Below, piece by piece: positions 7,255 through 16,200 of a DNA stretch of 53,459 nucleotides (position 1 is its first letter; each line of letters begins with the position of its first letter). The translations under genes and the position numbers were made by a program. The notes below the pieces were generated by a model. The model had not been told where the DNA came from. It was given only the letters and a program-made list of their open reading frames with translations, and ran no database searches. The stretch spans positions 1-53,459 of the forward strand of contig JAJCZM010000024.1 of NCBI GenBank assembly GCA_029262375.1. The letters run 5' to 3'. Origin of the DNA: Deltaproteobacteria bacterium (lineage in GTDB: Bacteria > Desulfobacterota > Binatia > UBA1149 > SPBQ01).

Positions 7255-9759
7255 ATGAAGCGGCATCTAAGTTCTTCGTTTAGGGCGTGGCGCTACCACT
7301 CGACAGTGTTGGCCGTGGCCCTGCTCGCCAGCGCTGTTGGGACAACGACTGCAGCCGCGCAGGCAGTGACGACCGTGCAATCTGAGAAGATCAGTGCGGA
7401 ACTGGCCAGTTTGGCGTCTGAGCTGGAAACTGGCGATTCGTTCGGAACATCGATGGTGGATATCGGCGATGTTGACGGCGATGGAAGTCGTGAACTCGCT
7501 GTTGGAACTCAGGGGGACGATGATGCGGTGTCGAACGGGGGGGCCGTATGGATTCTGTCTGTCGACCACACGAACCAGCTCGTTGCGCAGGAAAAGATCA
7601 GCAGTACCGCGGGCAATTTTGACGAGCTATTGAACATTGACGATGGCTTCGGCCGATCGGTTGCCTGGCTGGGTACTCTCGGCGGTCCGACGGCGCTTGA
7701 GAACGTTCTTACGGTAGGGGCGGCTGCCCGTGACCAGGGAGGTCTTGATCGTGGTTCCGTGTTCGTCCTGCAGCTCGACCCGGTGACTGCCGATGTGATC
7801 CAACCTGAAATCGAAATCGCTCACGGGTTAGGAGGGTTTTCAGGAAGTCTCGTAAACGCGGAACGATTTGGGAACGGGATGGCCGCCGTCGGTGACATCG
7901 ATGGTGACGGGGTTCAGGATCTCGCAGTGGGGGCGCCAGGGCACCCGGGCGGCGGTGCCATCTGGATGTTGTTTCTCAACTCTGATTCGACGGTCAAAGA
8001 CCACGAGTTGATCAGCAGTACGGAAGGCGGCCTATCAGCGATTAGCGGATGTGCGATTTCTGGTGGCGAAGAGTTCGGTAACGCCGTCGCGAATATTGGT
8101 GACGTCGACGAGGATGGTGTGAGTGATCTGGCTGTCGGCGCGCTTGGCGATTCCGCAGTCTATGTTCTGCTTCTCAACGACATCGCGGGAGGTGGCAGTC
8201 CGTTGGTAAAGGACTGTGAAAGGATCCCGAATCCCGACGGCAATCCTTCAGATGAGTTCGGGCATTCGGTCTCGGGAGTCGGCGATCTAGATGGCGACGG
8301 GATCGTCGATATTGCGGTCGGTGCTCAAGAGGATGAGGACGGCGGGTTCATTCGAGGTGCTGTATGGCTATTTTATTTGAACAACGACGGTAGTGTGGAT
8401 GTTGCCCAGAAGTTGAGTGATGACGGTGACGGCTTGTTCCCTGACGGCGAACTCGACGACAACGACAACTTTGCCACAGCCCTTGAAGTGCTCAGAGATC
8501 CGAGCACTGGAGAGAGGAACGGACTCATTGTTTCGGCGATCGGCGATGACGATGGCGTCGTGAATTCTGGCGCCGTCTACTTAGTGACCTTCTGTGGTGA
8601 CGGCAAGGCGACTGGTGCAGAGGAATGCGATGATGGCAATACGGATCCCGGCGACGGTTGCGACGCGTCCTGCCATGTAGAGAAGTCCTTCTGCTGCGAC
8701 GGCCTAACAACCAGCTGCAACGATGATACGGCGTGTGGCGGCGGCACCTGCTGCGTAAGCCGCTGCGACACCGGCACCTTGGCGCCGATCTGCGACAGTG
8801 CCGGTACGGTCTGCGACACTAACGTTGATTGCGGTGCCGCTGAGTGCTGTCCTACCGGCGGCCCGTGCGGCAATGGAATCGTCGAGGCCACCGAAGCGTG
8901 CGACCTGGGGACCTCCAACTGCGATCCGCTCGCTGGCGGAGCCTGCTGTGCATCGCACTGCGACGAGACGACCTGCCAGGTGCTCGGAGAGTGCACGAAT
9001 GATCAGTCGTGCTGTAGTGATGCGTCGGAATGCGCGCCGGGCTTCGGGTGTTGCGGCAACGGCATCATCGATGTCGGCGAGACGTGCGACGACGGCAACC
9101 TCCAAGACGGCGATTGCTGCACAAGCAGCTGCTTGTTGCCCGCTGGCTGCACGCCGCCGTGCCCACGGGTAGCGGGCCCTCAATTACTGCAAGCCGCGTC
9201 GATGAAGGCGAAGTTCAGCGACAAAGACGGCGACGGCACCTACGAACGCTGGAAGATCGGCCGCAAGGGTGCGAACGGCGATTTCAATCTGGATCCTGGT
9301 CAGCACACCGATTGCCGCCAAGAACAGATGGAGATCACGTTCATCGAAAACAACGGCAACGATCTGCCGCGAGAGCTGGGCTCCTTCATCTTGAATCCGG
9401 GGGTGTTCCAGATCGATGCGTCGCCGACGAAGGGGCGAATCAAACCCACGCTCGAGGACGATCCGAGTCTGCAGATCGATGAGCGCTGCAAGCTAACCGA
9501 TAAGGGGGAGCTCAACTCGACGCCGCCGGGTCTGGCGAAGGCTCAGTGGCAGGAGAAGGGCGTGAAGGTGAAGTATCGCTACCAGGGCAAGCTGCTGGGT
9601 CAGATTCAACAGCCGACGAGCTTCACTCCGCCGGGAACTGCGAGTGATTCGAACGGCAAGATCCGTGCGTGTGTACGCGTGGGCGGGAGTGCAGGGCACT
9701 CGGAGTTGTCTTGCACGCTTCGAAAGAACGGCGCGCAGCTCAAGTGTCAGTCGGACTGA
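7255..9759 (+). CDS. Secreted FG-GAP beta-propeller protein with Cys-rich module and conserved C-terminal domain
   Basis: The protein has 834 residues. It has a signal peptide (about 1-36, ending AAAQA) and a start at ATG 7255 with GGAGA upstream. Residues about 40-440 hold about six FG-GAP repeats with calcium loops (VGDIDGDGVQDLAVGA, VGDLDGDGIVDIAVGA). Residues about 445-635 are Cys-rich: GAEECDDGNTDPGDGCDASC is nearly identical to the same block in the preceding gene. Residues about 635-834 are the shared C-terminal domain ending LKCQSD. The propeller resembles the divergent gene at 1532 and the Cys-rich middle resembles the gene at 4789, so domains appear to have been shuffled among the three paralogues. 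It is co-directional with, and 30 bp after, the previous gene. Confidence 0.85.
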   Translation: MKRHLSSSFRAWRYHSTVLAVALLASAVGTTTAAAQAVTTVQSEKISAELASLASELETGDSFGTSMVDIGDVDGDGSRELAVGTQGDDDAVSNGGAVWILSVDHTNQLVAQEKISSTAGNFDELLNIDDGFGRSVAWLGTLGGPTALENVLTVGAAARDQGGLDRGSVFVLQLDPVTADVIQPEIEIAHGLGGFSGSLVNAERFGNGMAAVGDIDGDGVQDLAVGAPGHPGGGAIWMLFLNSDSTVKDHELISSTEGGLSAISGCAISGGEEFGNAVANIGDVDEDGVSDLAVGALGDSAVYVLLLNDIAGGGSPLVKDCERIPNPDGNPSDEFGHSVSGVGDLDGDGIVDIAVGAQEDEDGGFIRGAVWLFYLNNDGSVDVAQKLSDDGDGLFPDGELDDNDNFATALEVLRDPSTGERNGLIVSAIGDDDGVVNSGAVYLVTFCGDGKATGAEECDDGNTDPGDGCDASCHVEKSFCCDGLTTSCNDDTACGGGTCCVSRCDTGTLAPICDSAGTVCDTNVDCGAAECCPTGGPCGNGIVEATEACDLGTSNCDPLAGGACCASHCDETTCQVLGECTNDQSCCSDASECAPGFGCCGNGIIDVGETCDDGNLQDGDCCTSSCLLPAGCTPPCPRVAGPQLLQAASMKAKFSDKDGDGTYERWKIGRKGANGDFNLDPGQHTDCRQEQMEITFIENNGNDLPRELGSFILNPGVFQIDASPTKGRIKPTLEDDPSLQIDERCKLTDKGELNSTPPGLAKAQWQEKGVKVKYRYQGKLLGQIQQPTSFTPPGTASDSNGKIRACVRVGGSAGHSELSCTLRKNGAQLKCQSD

Positions 9760-9990
9760 TAACAAGATGAAACGTTCTCTAGAGCAGGCGTTCGTCCAGT
9801 GGAATAGGGTCGTATCAGCCTGAAGCGCGGGGTGCGGCGGATGAGGCTTTGCCGAGGTATCGGGTCAGCGCGTTGTTGCTGACCTTTACCGGCGCGTGCG
9901 GCTTTTCGGGGATTCAGAATGCCGGTCTCAAGTTATGACGCGAGACCGAAGATATACGGCGTTTGTGAGAATGAAAACGGGGGACAAGAC
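9760..9990. other. Intergenic; possible faint IS end
   Basis: Bases 9838-9853 (CGGCGGATGAGGCTTT) resemble the inner part of the IS-B terminal repeat found at 11737, but the match fades outward. The sequence directly before the gene at 9991 has GGGGGAC as a weak ribosome binding site. Nothing else is recognised. Confidence 0.35.
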
Positions 9991-10665
9991 ATGCGCGCAA
10001 TTCTAACTACGATTGTATCATCGCTACTCATCGCTGCGGGGGTGTTTGCAGCGACGACCGCATCTGCCGGGACGACGGTGATGACTTTCGATACCGTCCC
10101 CTTTGCCACTCCGCTTCCGAATGGCCGATCGTTTACGGAATGCGACATGATCGTTACGTCTTTCTCGGATTTCTCATCAATCGGCACTCCGTTGCCTGGC
10201 CCGCCTGGGAACAACCTCTACTTCCACGGTACCGACCACTACATGGAATTCAGAACGCTCGATGGATCGCGTTTCGACCTTCATAGCTTGGATTTCATTA
10301 CGAATGGCTTTACCAGCGCGCGATCACTTGAGACGTCGAACGGCCATCACGAAGACCTACCTGGGTACACGACACTGACGACCATAAACTTCGCAGGCAC
10401 CGGAGTAGAAGATCTGGAGTGGTTTCGCATTCGTACGCCGTGGTTCGCGACTCAGATGGACAACGTTACCGTGACCACGACCACGGAGTGCCCGACGGCC
10501 TGTGGCGAAGTACTTGTGCCCAGTATCTATGGGGGGATGGACTTTCCGGCCGGCGCGAAGAGTTTCGCCGACGCGGTACTCGAGTACGATCCTCTGTTCT
10601 CCGGTGGGCCGGCGTCGGGTACTCCCTACAACGTTGTCCTTCGTCAAAACCTTATCCGCCGATGA
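9991..10665 (+). CDS. Secreted protein of unknown function, truncated by IS-B
   Basis: Start ATG 9991 gives a clear signal peptide (MRAILTTIVSSLLIAAGVFA then ATTASAG). An in-frame upstream ATG at 9919 would bury that peptide. The mature part (about 27-215) is a beta-rich sequence reading TTVMTFDTVPFATPLPNG, with FNLHSLDF-like and DNVTVTT segments. These resemble secreted carbohydrate-binding or PEP-CTERM-type extracellular proteins, but no family is certain. Native sequence stops at about 10634, where the IS-B terminal repeat begins. The last ten codons and the TGA come from the element. The other side of the element does not continue the gene, so the 3' part is lost. Confidence 0.6.
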   Translation: MRAILTTIVSSLLIAAGVFAATTASAGTTVMTFDTVPFATPLPNGRSFTECDMIVTSFSDFSSIGTPLPGPPGNNLYFHGTDHYMEFRTLDGSRFDLHSLDFITNGFTSARSLETSNGHHEDLPGYTTLTTINFAGTGVEDLEWFRIRTPWFATQMDNVTVTTTTECPTACGEVLVPSIYGGMDFPAGAKSFADAVLEYDPLFSGGPASGTPYNVVLRQNLIRR

Positions 10666-11763
10666 TCAAGCCGCGAGTCTGTCGTACCGATGGTGTGATC
10701 CCCCGACTTCGGCCTTGGCGACTACGCGCCCACGATGCTTTGTCGGCGTTCGATGTCCGTCCGGCGTCCTCTTGGCTAGCGCGAGGTGAGGGCGCGTATC
10801 ATTATAGTAGCGCACGTATGCGTCGATCACTCGCTGGAGCTGATCCTCGTTGATCGCGATTATGTGGTCGGTGCACTCGCGCCGAAGTGTCCCGATGACG
10901 CGTTCGCAGTAGCCGTTCTGCCACGGCGAACCTCTGGCGCTAACGACCTCATCAAGTTCGAGGGCGTCAACACGTCTTAGGAACTCGTGACCGAAGATTC
11001 CGTCCTGGTCTCGATGGATGAATCTGGCGCGCGACTCCCACGGCAACGCCTCTGTGAGTTGCTGCGCCGTCCATTGAGCTGTGGGATGCGCCGTCACTGC
11101 GGCGCGTAGTATACGCCTGCGGCCATGATCGAGAACGACGAATACGTACAGCGGCATGAAGCGAATGGTTGGCACAACCATGAAGTCGACGGCGATCGAT
11201 TGGTGTAGGTGGTTTTGAACGAACGTGCGCCAAGTCTGCGAAGGAGGGCGCGTTCGTAGTCTTTTTAGGTAGCGCGATACTGTCGATTCCGAGATTTGGA
11301 CAGCCAGCATGAGCAATTCGCCATGGATTCTTGGCGCCCCCCAAAGCGGATTCTCACGAGCGATGCGGGCAACGAGATCGCGGTACTCCCGGCCGATCCT
11401 GGGTCTGCCGCCGCGGTTCTTACTGATATGGCGCCAGTACAGTCGGTAACCGGCGCGGTGCCATCGAAGTACGGTGTCCGGTTGAACGATGGCAAGCGCG
11501 CTGCGCCACCCGGGCCATAGCCGAGAAAGAAGAACCCAAAAGATTCGGTCCGTACGCTTGAGTTGAATCCGTCGATTTCCCAGCCGTTGCTTGAGCAGGA
11601 CGATCTGCTGACGCAATGCGACGACCTCGCTCTCCAACGAGGCGCGAGAACGGAAAAGGTCACAAACAAAACCGAGTAGCAGCCTGATCACGGGTGCCGA
11701 GACTTTACTCAGCTACGCGGTAGGTCAACAGTTTTGCGGCGGATGAGGTTTCGACCAAGGACA
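10635..11763 (-). mobile_element. IS-B, complete insertion sequence (about 1129 bp)
   Basis: Inverted termini of 27 bp match at 24 positions. The left end at 10635-10661 reads TGTCCTTCGTCAAAACC and onward. The right end at 11737-11763 is its reverse complement, CGGCGGATGAGGTTTCGACC and onward to AAGGACA. They enclose one transposase gene on the minus strand. A solitary copy of the right end is at 45972-45997. No clear target duplication is seen; the left flank is the gene at 9991 and the right flank is an IS6 remnant. Confidence 0.75.
10666..11691 (-). CDS. IS-B transposase, DDE integrase core
   Basis: The protein has 341 residues and appears intact. The N-terminus (about 1-60, MIRLLLGFVCDLFRSRASLE then EVVALRQQIVLLKQR) looks like a short coiled-coil/helix-turn-helix region. 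It is followed by a GGRPRIG...LVARIARENPLWGAPRI recognition region. The catalytic core shows the acidic residues in AVDFMVV (about 168), HRDQDGIFG (about 230) and NGYCERVIGTL (about 265). The organisation is the same as IS-A but clearly diverged, with its own termini. It catalyses cut-and-paste or copy-out transposition of IS-B. No RBS-strength signal is obvious before ATG 11691. Confidence 0.85.
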   Translation of the reverse strand: MIRLLLGFVCDLFRSRASLESEVVALRQQIVLLKQRLGNRRIQLKRTDRIFWVLLSRLWPGWRSALAIVQPDTVLRWHRAGYRLYWRHISKNRGGRPRIGREYRDLVARIARENPLWGAPRIHGELLMLAVQISESTVSRYLKRLRTRPPSQTWRTFVQNHLHQSIAVDFMVVPTIRFMPLYVFVVLDHGRRRILRAAVTAHPTAQWTAQQLTEALPWESRARFIHRDQDGIFGHEFLRRVDALELDEVVSARGSPWQNGYCERVIGTLRRECTDHIIAINEDQLQRVIDAYVRYYNDTRPHLALAKRTPDGHRTPTKHRGRVVAKAEVGGSHHRYDRLAA

Positions 11764-11959
11764 GGCGCAGGCGGTGCGCGATCTGTGGGCCGAACTTGGC
11801 AACCCAGCGACGGATGGTCTCATAAGAGACAACGATCCCGCGCTCCGCGAGCAAGTCTTCGACATCTCGATAACTCAGGGAAAAACGGGCGTAGAGCCAG
11901 ACAGAATGTTGGACGATCGCTGGCGGGAAGTGGCAGTAACGGTAGCTGATCGGTTCCAT
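11764..11959 (-). pseudogene. IS6-family transposase remnant, N-terminal part, cut by IS-B
   Basis: It reads MEPISYRYCHFPPAIVQHSV then YARFSLSYRDVEDLLAERGI and ETIRRWVAKFGPQIAHRL. This is the helix-turn-helix N-terminus of IS6/IS240-like transposases. The homology ends where the IS-B right terminus starts (11763), so the frame's last residues (LVETSSAAKLLTYRVAE) are IS-B sequence. Only about 65 of the usual 230 residues remain. Confidence 0.75.
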
Positions 11960-12476
11960 CAGCGAACTCTACCCGGAAAGCCGCCAAGTTGTGACAAAGC
12001 CTACGGATAGCCGCGTCTGGCAACGACGGTCACTGTCCCGATAAAGCAATCCCGTTGGCCGTCTAGATATACTTAGAAAAAGTTCGCGACCCTGTCGAGT
12101 GGAAAGCTCACGTATCGACCTACTGTTGGTGATTCGAGATGGTGCTCGCAGCATCAGGAACTTGCACCGTAGGCACGAGCGGCGGTATTGCTACTTCAGC
12201 ACTCTGCCGATGACCGCCTCAAGTTGACAGTGCCCCGCCGCGGCCTACATAACGCGTGCAACCAGATAGCCTCGCCGCGGTGTGTCGTTCGCTACGCGCA
12301 TCGACGAATCAGAGAACGCCTCACACGGGTGTCTTCCGTTAGGGAAGTCCCTAGCGCTGTCCTTGCGCGACGCGCGCGTTGAGATTCGCAACGTTCGCTG
12401 CGCGCGAACGCGCCTTAACTTTTTCGTCCGCACTGGCAACCAATTCTAGACATGACCTCTTCTCGCAGGCATATCG
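11960..12476. other. Gene-free stretch, nothing recognised
   Basis: About 500 bases between two IS remnants. I find no frame with family resemblance, no RNA gene and no repeat shared with the rest of the window. A GC-rich inverted stretch at about 12365-12415 (CGACGCGCGCG, GCGCGCGAACGCG) may be a decayed terminator. Confidence 0.3.
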
Positions 12477-12560
12477 GACCCGTGCTGGCCGTTTAGCACA
12501 TCCGGTCATGCCGCAAGTCGATAGTCATGGTGTAGACCGCCGAGAATCGGAATCTCAACC
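12477..12560 (-). pseudogene. 3' stub of a third integrase-core IS (IS-C), copy 1
   Basis: The minus strand reads IPILGGLHHDYRLAA and a stop at 12506, then an end sequence containing GTGCTAAACGGCCAGCACGG. The stub at 17787-17870 has nearly the same peptide end (LPILGGRHHDYRLAA) and the same trailing bases. IS-B's transposase ends in the related VGGSHHRYDRLAA. So a third IS family of the same superfamily left only its terminus here. Confidence 0.6.
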
Positions 12561-12689
12561 ACTCGATTACCGGACGACGTCGGCGTTGGTGCATGAATCG
12601 GTTTGGTGCGGCGTTTCCCGTTCCGGCGCGTCCGGACCATGGTCGATGGATGGCGAAACGGTCGAAGGTCCGCCCGAATTACAAAGCTC

Positions 12690-12765
12690 GCTACCGAATC
12701 CATTTATCGCAAAAGTGTTAACCATGTCTCCGGAACAAACTGTAGACCATGTGCCCGGTTAGGAC
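12690..12765 (+). pseudogene. 3' remnant of the IS481-family element
   Basis: This matches the last 75 bases of the intact element at 49781-51071 almost perfectly. It encodes PNPFIAKVLTMSPEQTVDHVPG, whose stop codon lies within the terminal repeat ending GGTTAGGAC. It directly abuts dispersed repeat A, exactly as the intact element abuts repeat C. Confidence 0.8.
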
Positions 12766-13140
12766 CCGGACTAGGTGGCGGTGGAGTGAGTCCACCGCGA
12801 ACCTGTCTCCATATGTGTTTCCCTGTTCTACGGGAAAATACAGGGAAATCTCTCATATTCCGCCCGATCTGGCCTTTCCGGAGCCGCTAACAGTACGATT
12901 TGATTAGCGTATTTCTGGAAATTCCCTACTCGAGGTAACAGGGAATTAACTCCACGGAACAGGGAAGTTCTGCCTGTTAACAGGGAAAAGCAGGCCGCGC
13001 TTGGGACTCCCGACCGAACGTCATGAGATCGGTATATATAAGGGCAACCCGCATCCGCGTTGGGGGATGGCCCAGTGCCTAAATGGGGCGCGGCGACTAC
13101 GACTCCCTTCGTTTCTGTTCGGCCGAGTATTGGCACACTA
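12766..13140 (+). repeat. Dispersed CAGGGAA/TATATAA repeat, copy A
   Basis: Order of parts: GGACTAGGTGGCGGTGG; a hairpin TTTCCCTGT(12818)...ACAGGGAAA(12848); a second inverted pair AATTCCCT...AGGGAATT; two further AACAGGGAA iterons; GATCGGTATATATAAGGG with AACCCGCATCCGCG (about 13028-13057); GGGGATGGCCCAGTGCC; and a final CGGCCGAGTATTGGCACACT (13120-13139) matching the IS-A right terminus. No coding frame is conserved among the copies. It lies 100 bp upstream of the metalloprotease gene. Confidence 0.85.
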
Positions 13141-13243
13141 CGAGCTCCGATCTTGTGACAGCGCCCCCTTGCAAGCATGTTGTTCGAAGTCTGGCTTACG
13201 CTAGCACTGAGAGCCAATAGGGTTCTCCGAGTAGGAGGGGGCG

Positions 13244-16200
13244 ATGAACACGGGACACTGCTATCGCGTTGCGAGGCGTGTTGGAGTACGGGTTCTCATT
13301 GGGATTGGCCTCGTCGCGGCTGCGGCGCCGGCCGTTGCGGCCAGGCATTTCCCTGTTCGAGTAGAGATCGTTGCCAGGTCGTTTCAGCGTGGCGCATTGC
13401 CGGTGGAGATCGATCCACAGGAGGTTGCCGCTTTGCCAAGGGCTGGCTCGTTCCTACTTGAATCGTTTCCGTTGGAACTCGGCCGCTTCGCGGACCTCGA
13501 GGTTGAGCCCGTCGATACAGTCGGTCTGAGCGCGTCTGCGGTGGTAGTGGATTCGAAGGGCAGCGAGTATTTGATACCGACCAATGCGGCGCGGATCTAT
13601 ACGGGGCATGTCGCCGGTGCGAAAACTGAATCTTTGGTCTTCCTGTCATTCTCGGATGGCGGCACGTACGGCTGGGTGGAACTGGATGGTCGGCGCTTTG
13701 TCGTGACGACCGGAGCGCCGACGGGCAGCCGCCGCGCAGTTGTCTATGATCCGGAGGAGATCGATCCCGAATCCATCAAATGGAGCCCGTTTGAGTGTGA
13801 AGCCGATCTGATCCCTCAGCCCTTCGCGGGCAGCTCGCCGGATAGCCTCGGTGCTGGCGCAGGGACCTGCCGAGTCGTAGATCTGGCGATCGAGACCGAC
13901 TACGAGTTCTTGAATCTTTTCGGAGGCGATACGGCCGCAGCCCAAGCCTATATCGAGACACTGGTCGCCTCGGCGAGTGTGATCTACAGGCGCGATGTCG
14001 AGATACAGTTTCGGCTGGTCTTCTCGCGGCTCTGGTCGACACCATCAGACCCGTGGGATGCAGTTTCAACAAGCCCACAACTACACCAGCTTCGAAGCTG
14101 GTGGCTCGCAAACATGACTTCGGTCAGTCGGGACCTCACGCACATGCTCTCTGGCCGAGCGCTCGGTGGTGGCGTCGCCTGGGTGGGCACTGTCTGCGAC
14201 AGTTCTCTTGGCTTCGCTGTCTCAGCGAATCTCAATGGATTCTTTCCCACCCCGCTTGAAGACCACAGCTATCAAAATTGGGACATAGTCGTGTTCTCTC
14301 ACGAGTTGGGCCACAACTGTGGGACGTTGCATACGCACGACGGTTACGACCCACCGCTTGACGGCTGCGGACTTGGCGATTGCTCGAACGCGTCGAATGG
14401 AACGATTATGAGCTACTGTCACTTGTGTTCAGGCTCACAGTCGAACATGTCGCTTAAGTTTCATCCCGCTGTGCAGCTGAAGATAGAAGGCTACATGGCG
14501 TCTCGCCCCTGTCTGGATGATGCCGTGTGCAGCCCGTGCGGTGACAATATCTGTGATGTGGCTGGCGGCGAGGACGACATCGGCTGTCCAAGTGACTGCG
14601 GATGTGAAGCAAGCCTCTGCGGATCACCGGCAGCTTCGGGATGCTTCTGCGATGCCGGTTGTACGGAGCGCGGTGATTGCTGTTTGGATGCGTGCTCGCA
14701 GTGTGGGGCATGCGTTCCCGGCACGACTACGACTACGACCACAACAACGACGAGCACGACGACTACGATTCCACCAAGCGAGACTGTCATCCTGGACGGC
14801 CCGTCGGTGAAATCCAGCTGTGAGAACAGTCCCGTCGGTGCGGCGACCCTCGCGGACGTGACGGTCGCGCCGGGTAACGAGCGTCTTCTCGTCGTTGCAA
14901 TTGGTGGGGAACAGGTGCCCGCCGACTGTGATCCGTCGTCGGCGATGGTGAGTTACGGCGGAACGGCTCTGACGTTCAACGTTGAAGGTAAGACGACGGA
15001 AGAGACGTTCACGACATGCGCGGGACTTTTCACCCTGTCGGCCCCGGTGGTCGGTACTGCCGATGTCGAGGTGATGTGGCCTGGTGTGGTAAATGGCGTG
15101 CACATCGCGGCGATGGCGTTTCGCAATGCCAGGTCCGACATAGGCCCGGTGCTCGGTGACGGAGACTGGCCGGAGGATGGGGAGCACACGGTCGCGAACC
15201 AGATCGGTGCAATGCCGGCCGGATCGGTGGTGGTCGACATCTTCACTTCGGGGACCGACCTGTTCGAACCTGCGGCTGGTCCCGAGCAGTCGCAGCTTTG
15301 GAAGGAATCGTGTCCTACCGTCTTTGGTGCGGGCTCGGTTAGTCCAGTAATCGCACCTGGTCAGCAGACGATGCAGTGGACGACGGCGCAGATTGTGAAC
15401 CGGTACGCGCACGCGCTGCTCGTCGTTCAGCCCGCCGATGTCGTTCCCGGCACGACTACGACTACGACCACAACAACGACGAGCACGACGACTACGAGCA
15501 CGACGACCTTGTCGGACGGTCAGATCGAGATTGACGCGTCGTCGATACGGAGTGTCTGCGGCGGCGAGCCCGGCGACACGCTGGTGATTCCGGACGTGCC
15601 GGTTGGCGGGCAGGCCAACCGTGCGTTGATTGTTACCGTCGGTGCGGAAGAAGGTGACGCCGATTGTGATCTTGGCCATGCTGATGCGAGTGTTACTTAC
15701 GCGGGCCTGACGCTTACGAAGGCGGTGACGACCGTATCGGACACCAGCGGTTGGCGGGCATGCAACGGGATATTCTATCTGCTGAGCCCCCCGCCAGGAA
15801 CGGCAGATGTCGCTGTCACGTTCCCGAGTAACGCTGGCGACCAGATTGACAGTCGGCACGCCGGTGCGGTGGTCCTCTACAACGTGGAGCAGCAGGAGCC
15901 TGAAGCGACTGAGTCGAACGGTGCGAATGCGACGACGAACCCGGTCAACACCAATGTAACGACGCTCGCTGACAACGCATGGGTGGTCGACGTCTTCTCT
16001 CAGGGCAACGTGGGAGTGGCATCGACGACGCAGGCCGATCAGGTCGGGCGCTGGCAGGAATCATGCGATACGTCCGGTAGCGCGACGTCGACGCAGGAAG
16101 TACCGACAGCAGGAGTGACGACGGTCGGCTGGGACTATACCCGCCCGCGCAGATACGCTCACTCGGTCATGGTCGTTGCTCCTGCAGCAGGTGGCCCTCC

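Noticed and set aside
1532..9759. Integrin-like or hydrolase activity for the propeller proteins
   Set aside because: FG-GAP repeats show a fold and calcium loops only; no catalytic residues or metal-site domain are visible.
12379..12762. Plus-strand ORF of 127 codons
   Set aside because: It spans an IS-C stub on the opposite strand and the IS481 remnant. Only its last 22 codons are real transposase remnant.
12818..12990. CRISPR array in the CAGGGAA repeats
   Set aside because: The repeated unit is only about 9-10 bases, spacing is irregular, there are only 3-5 units and no cas genes.
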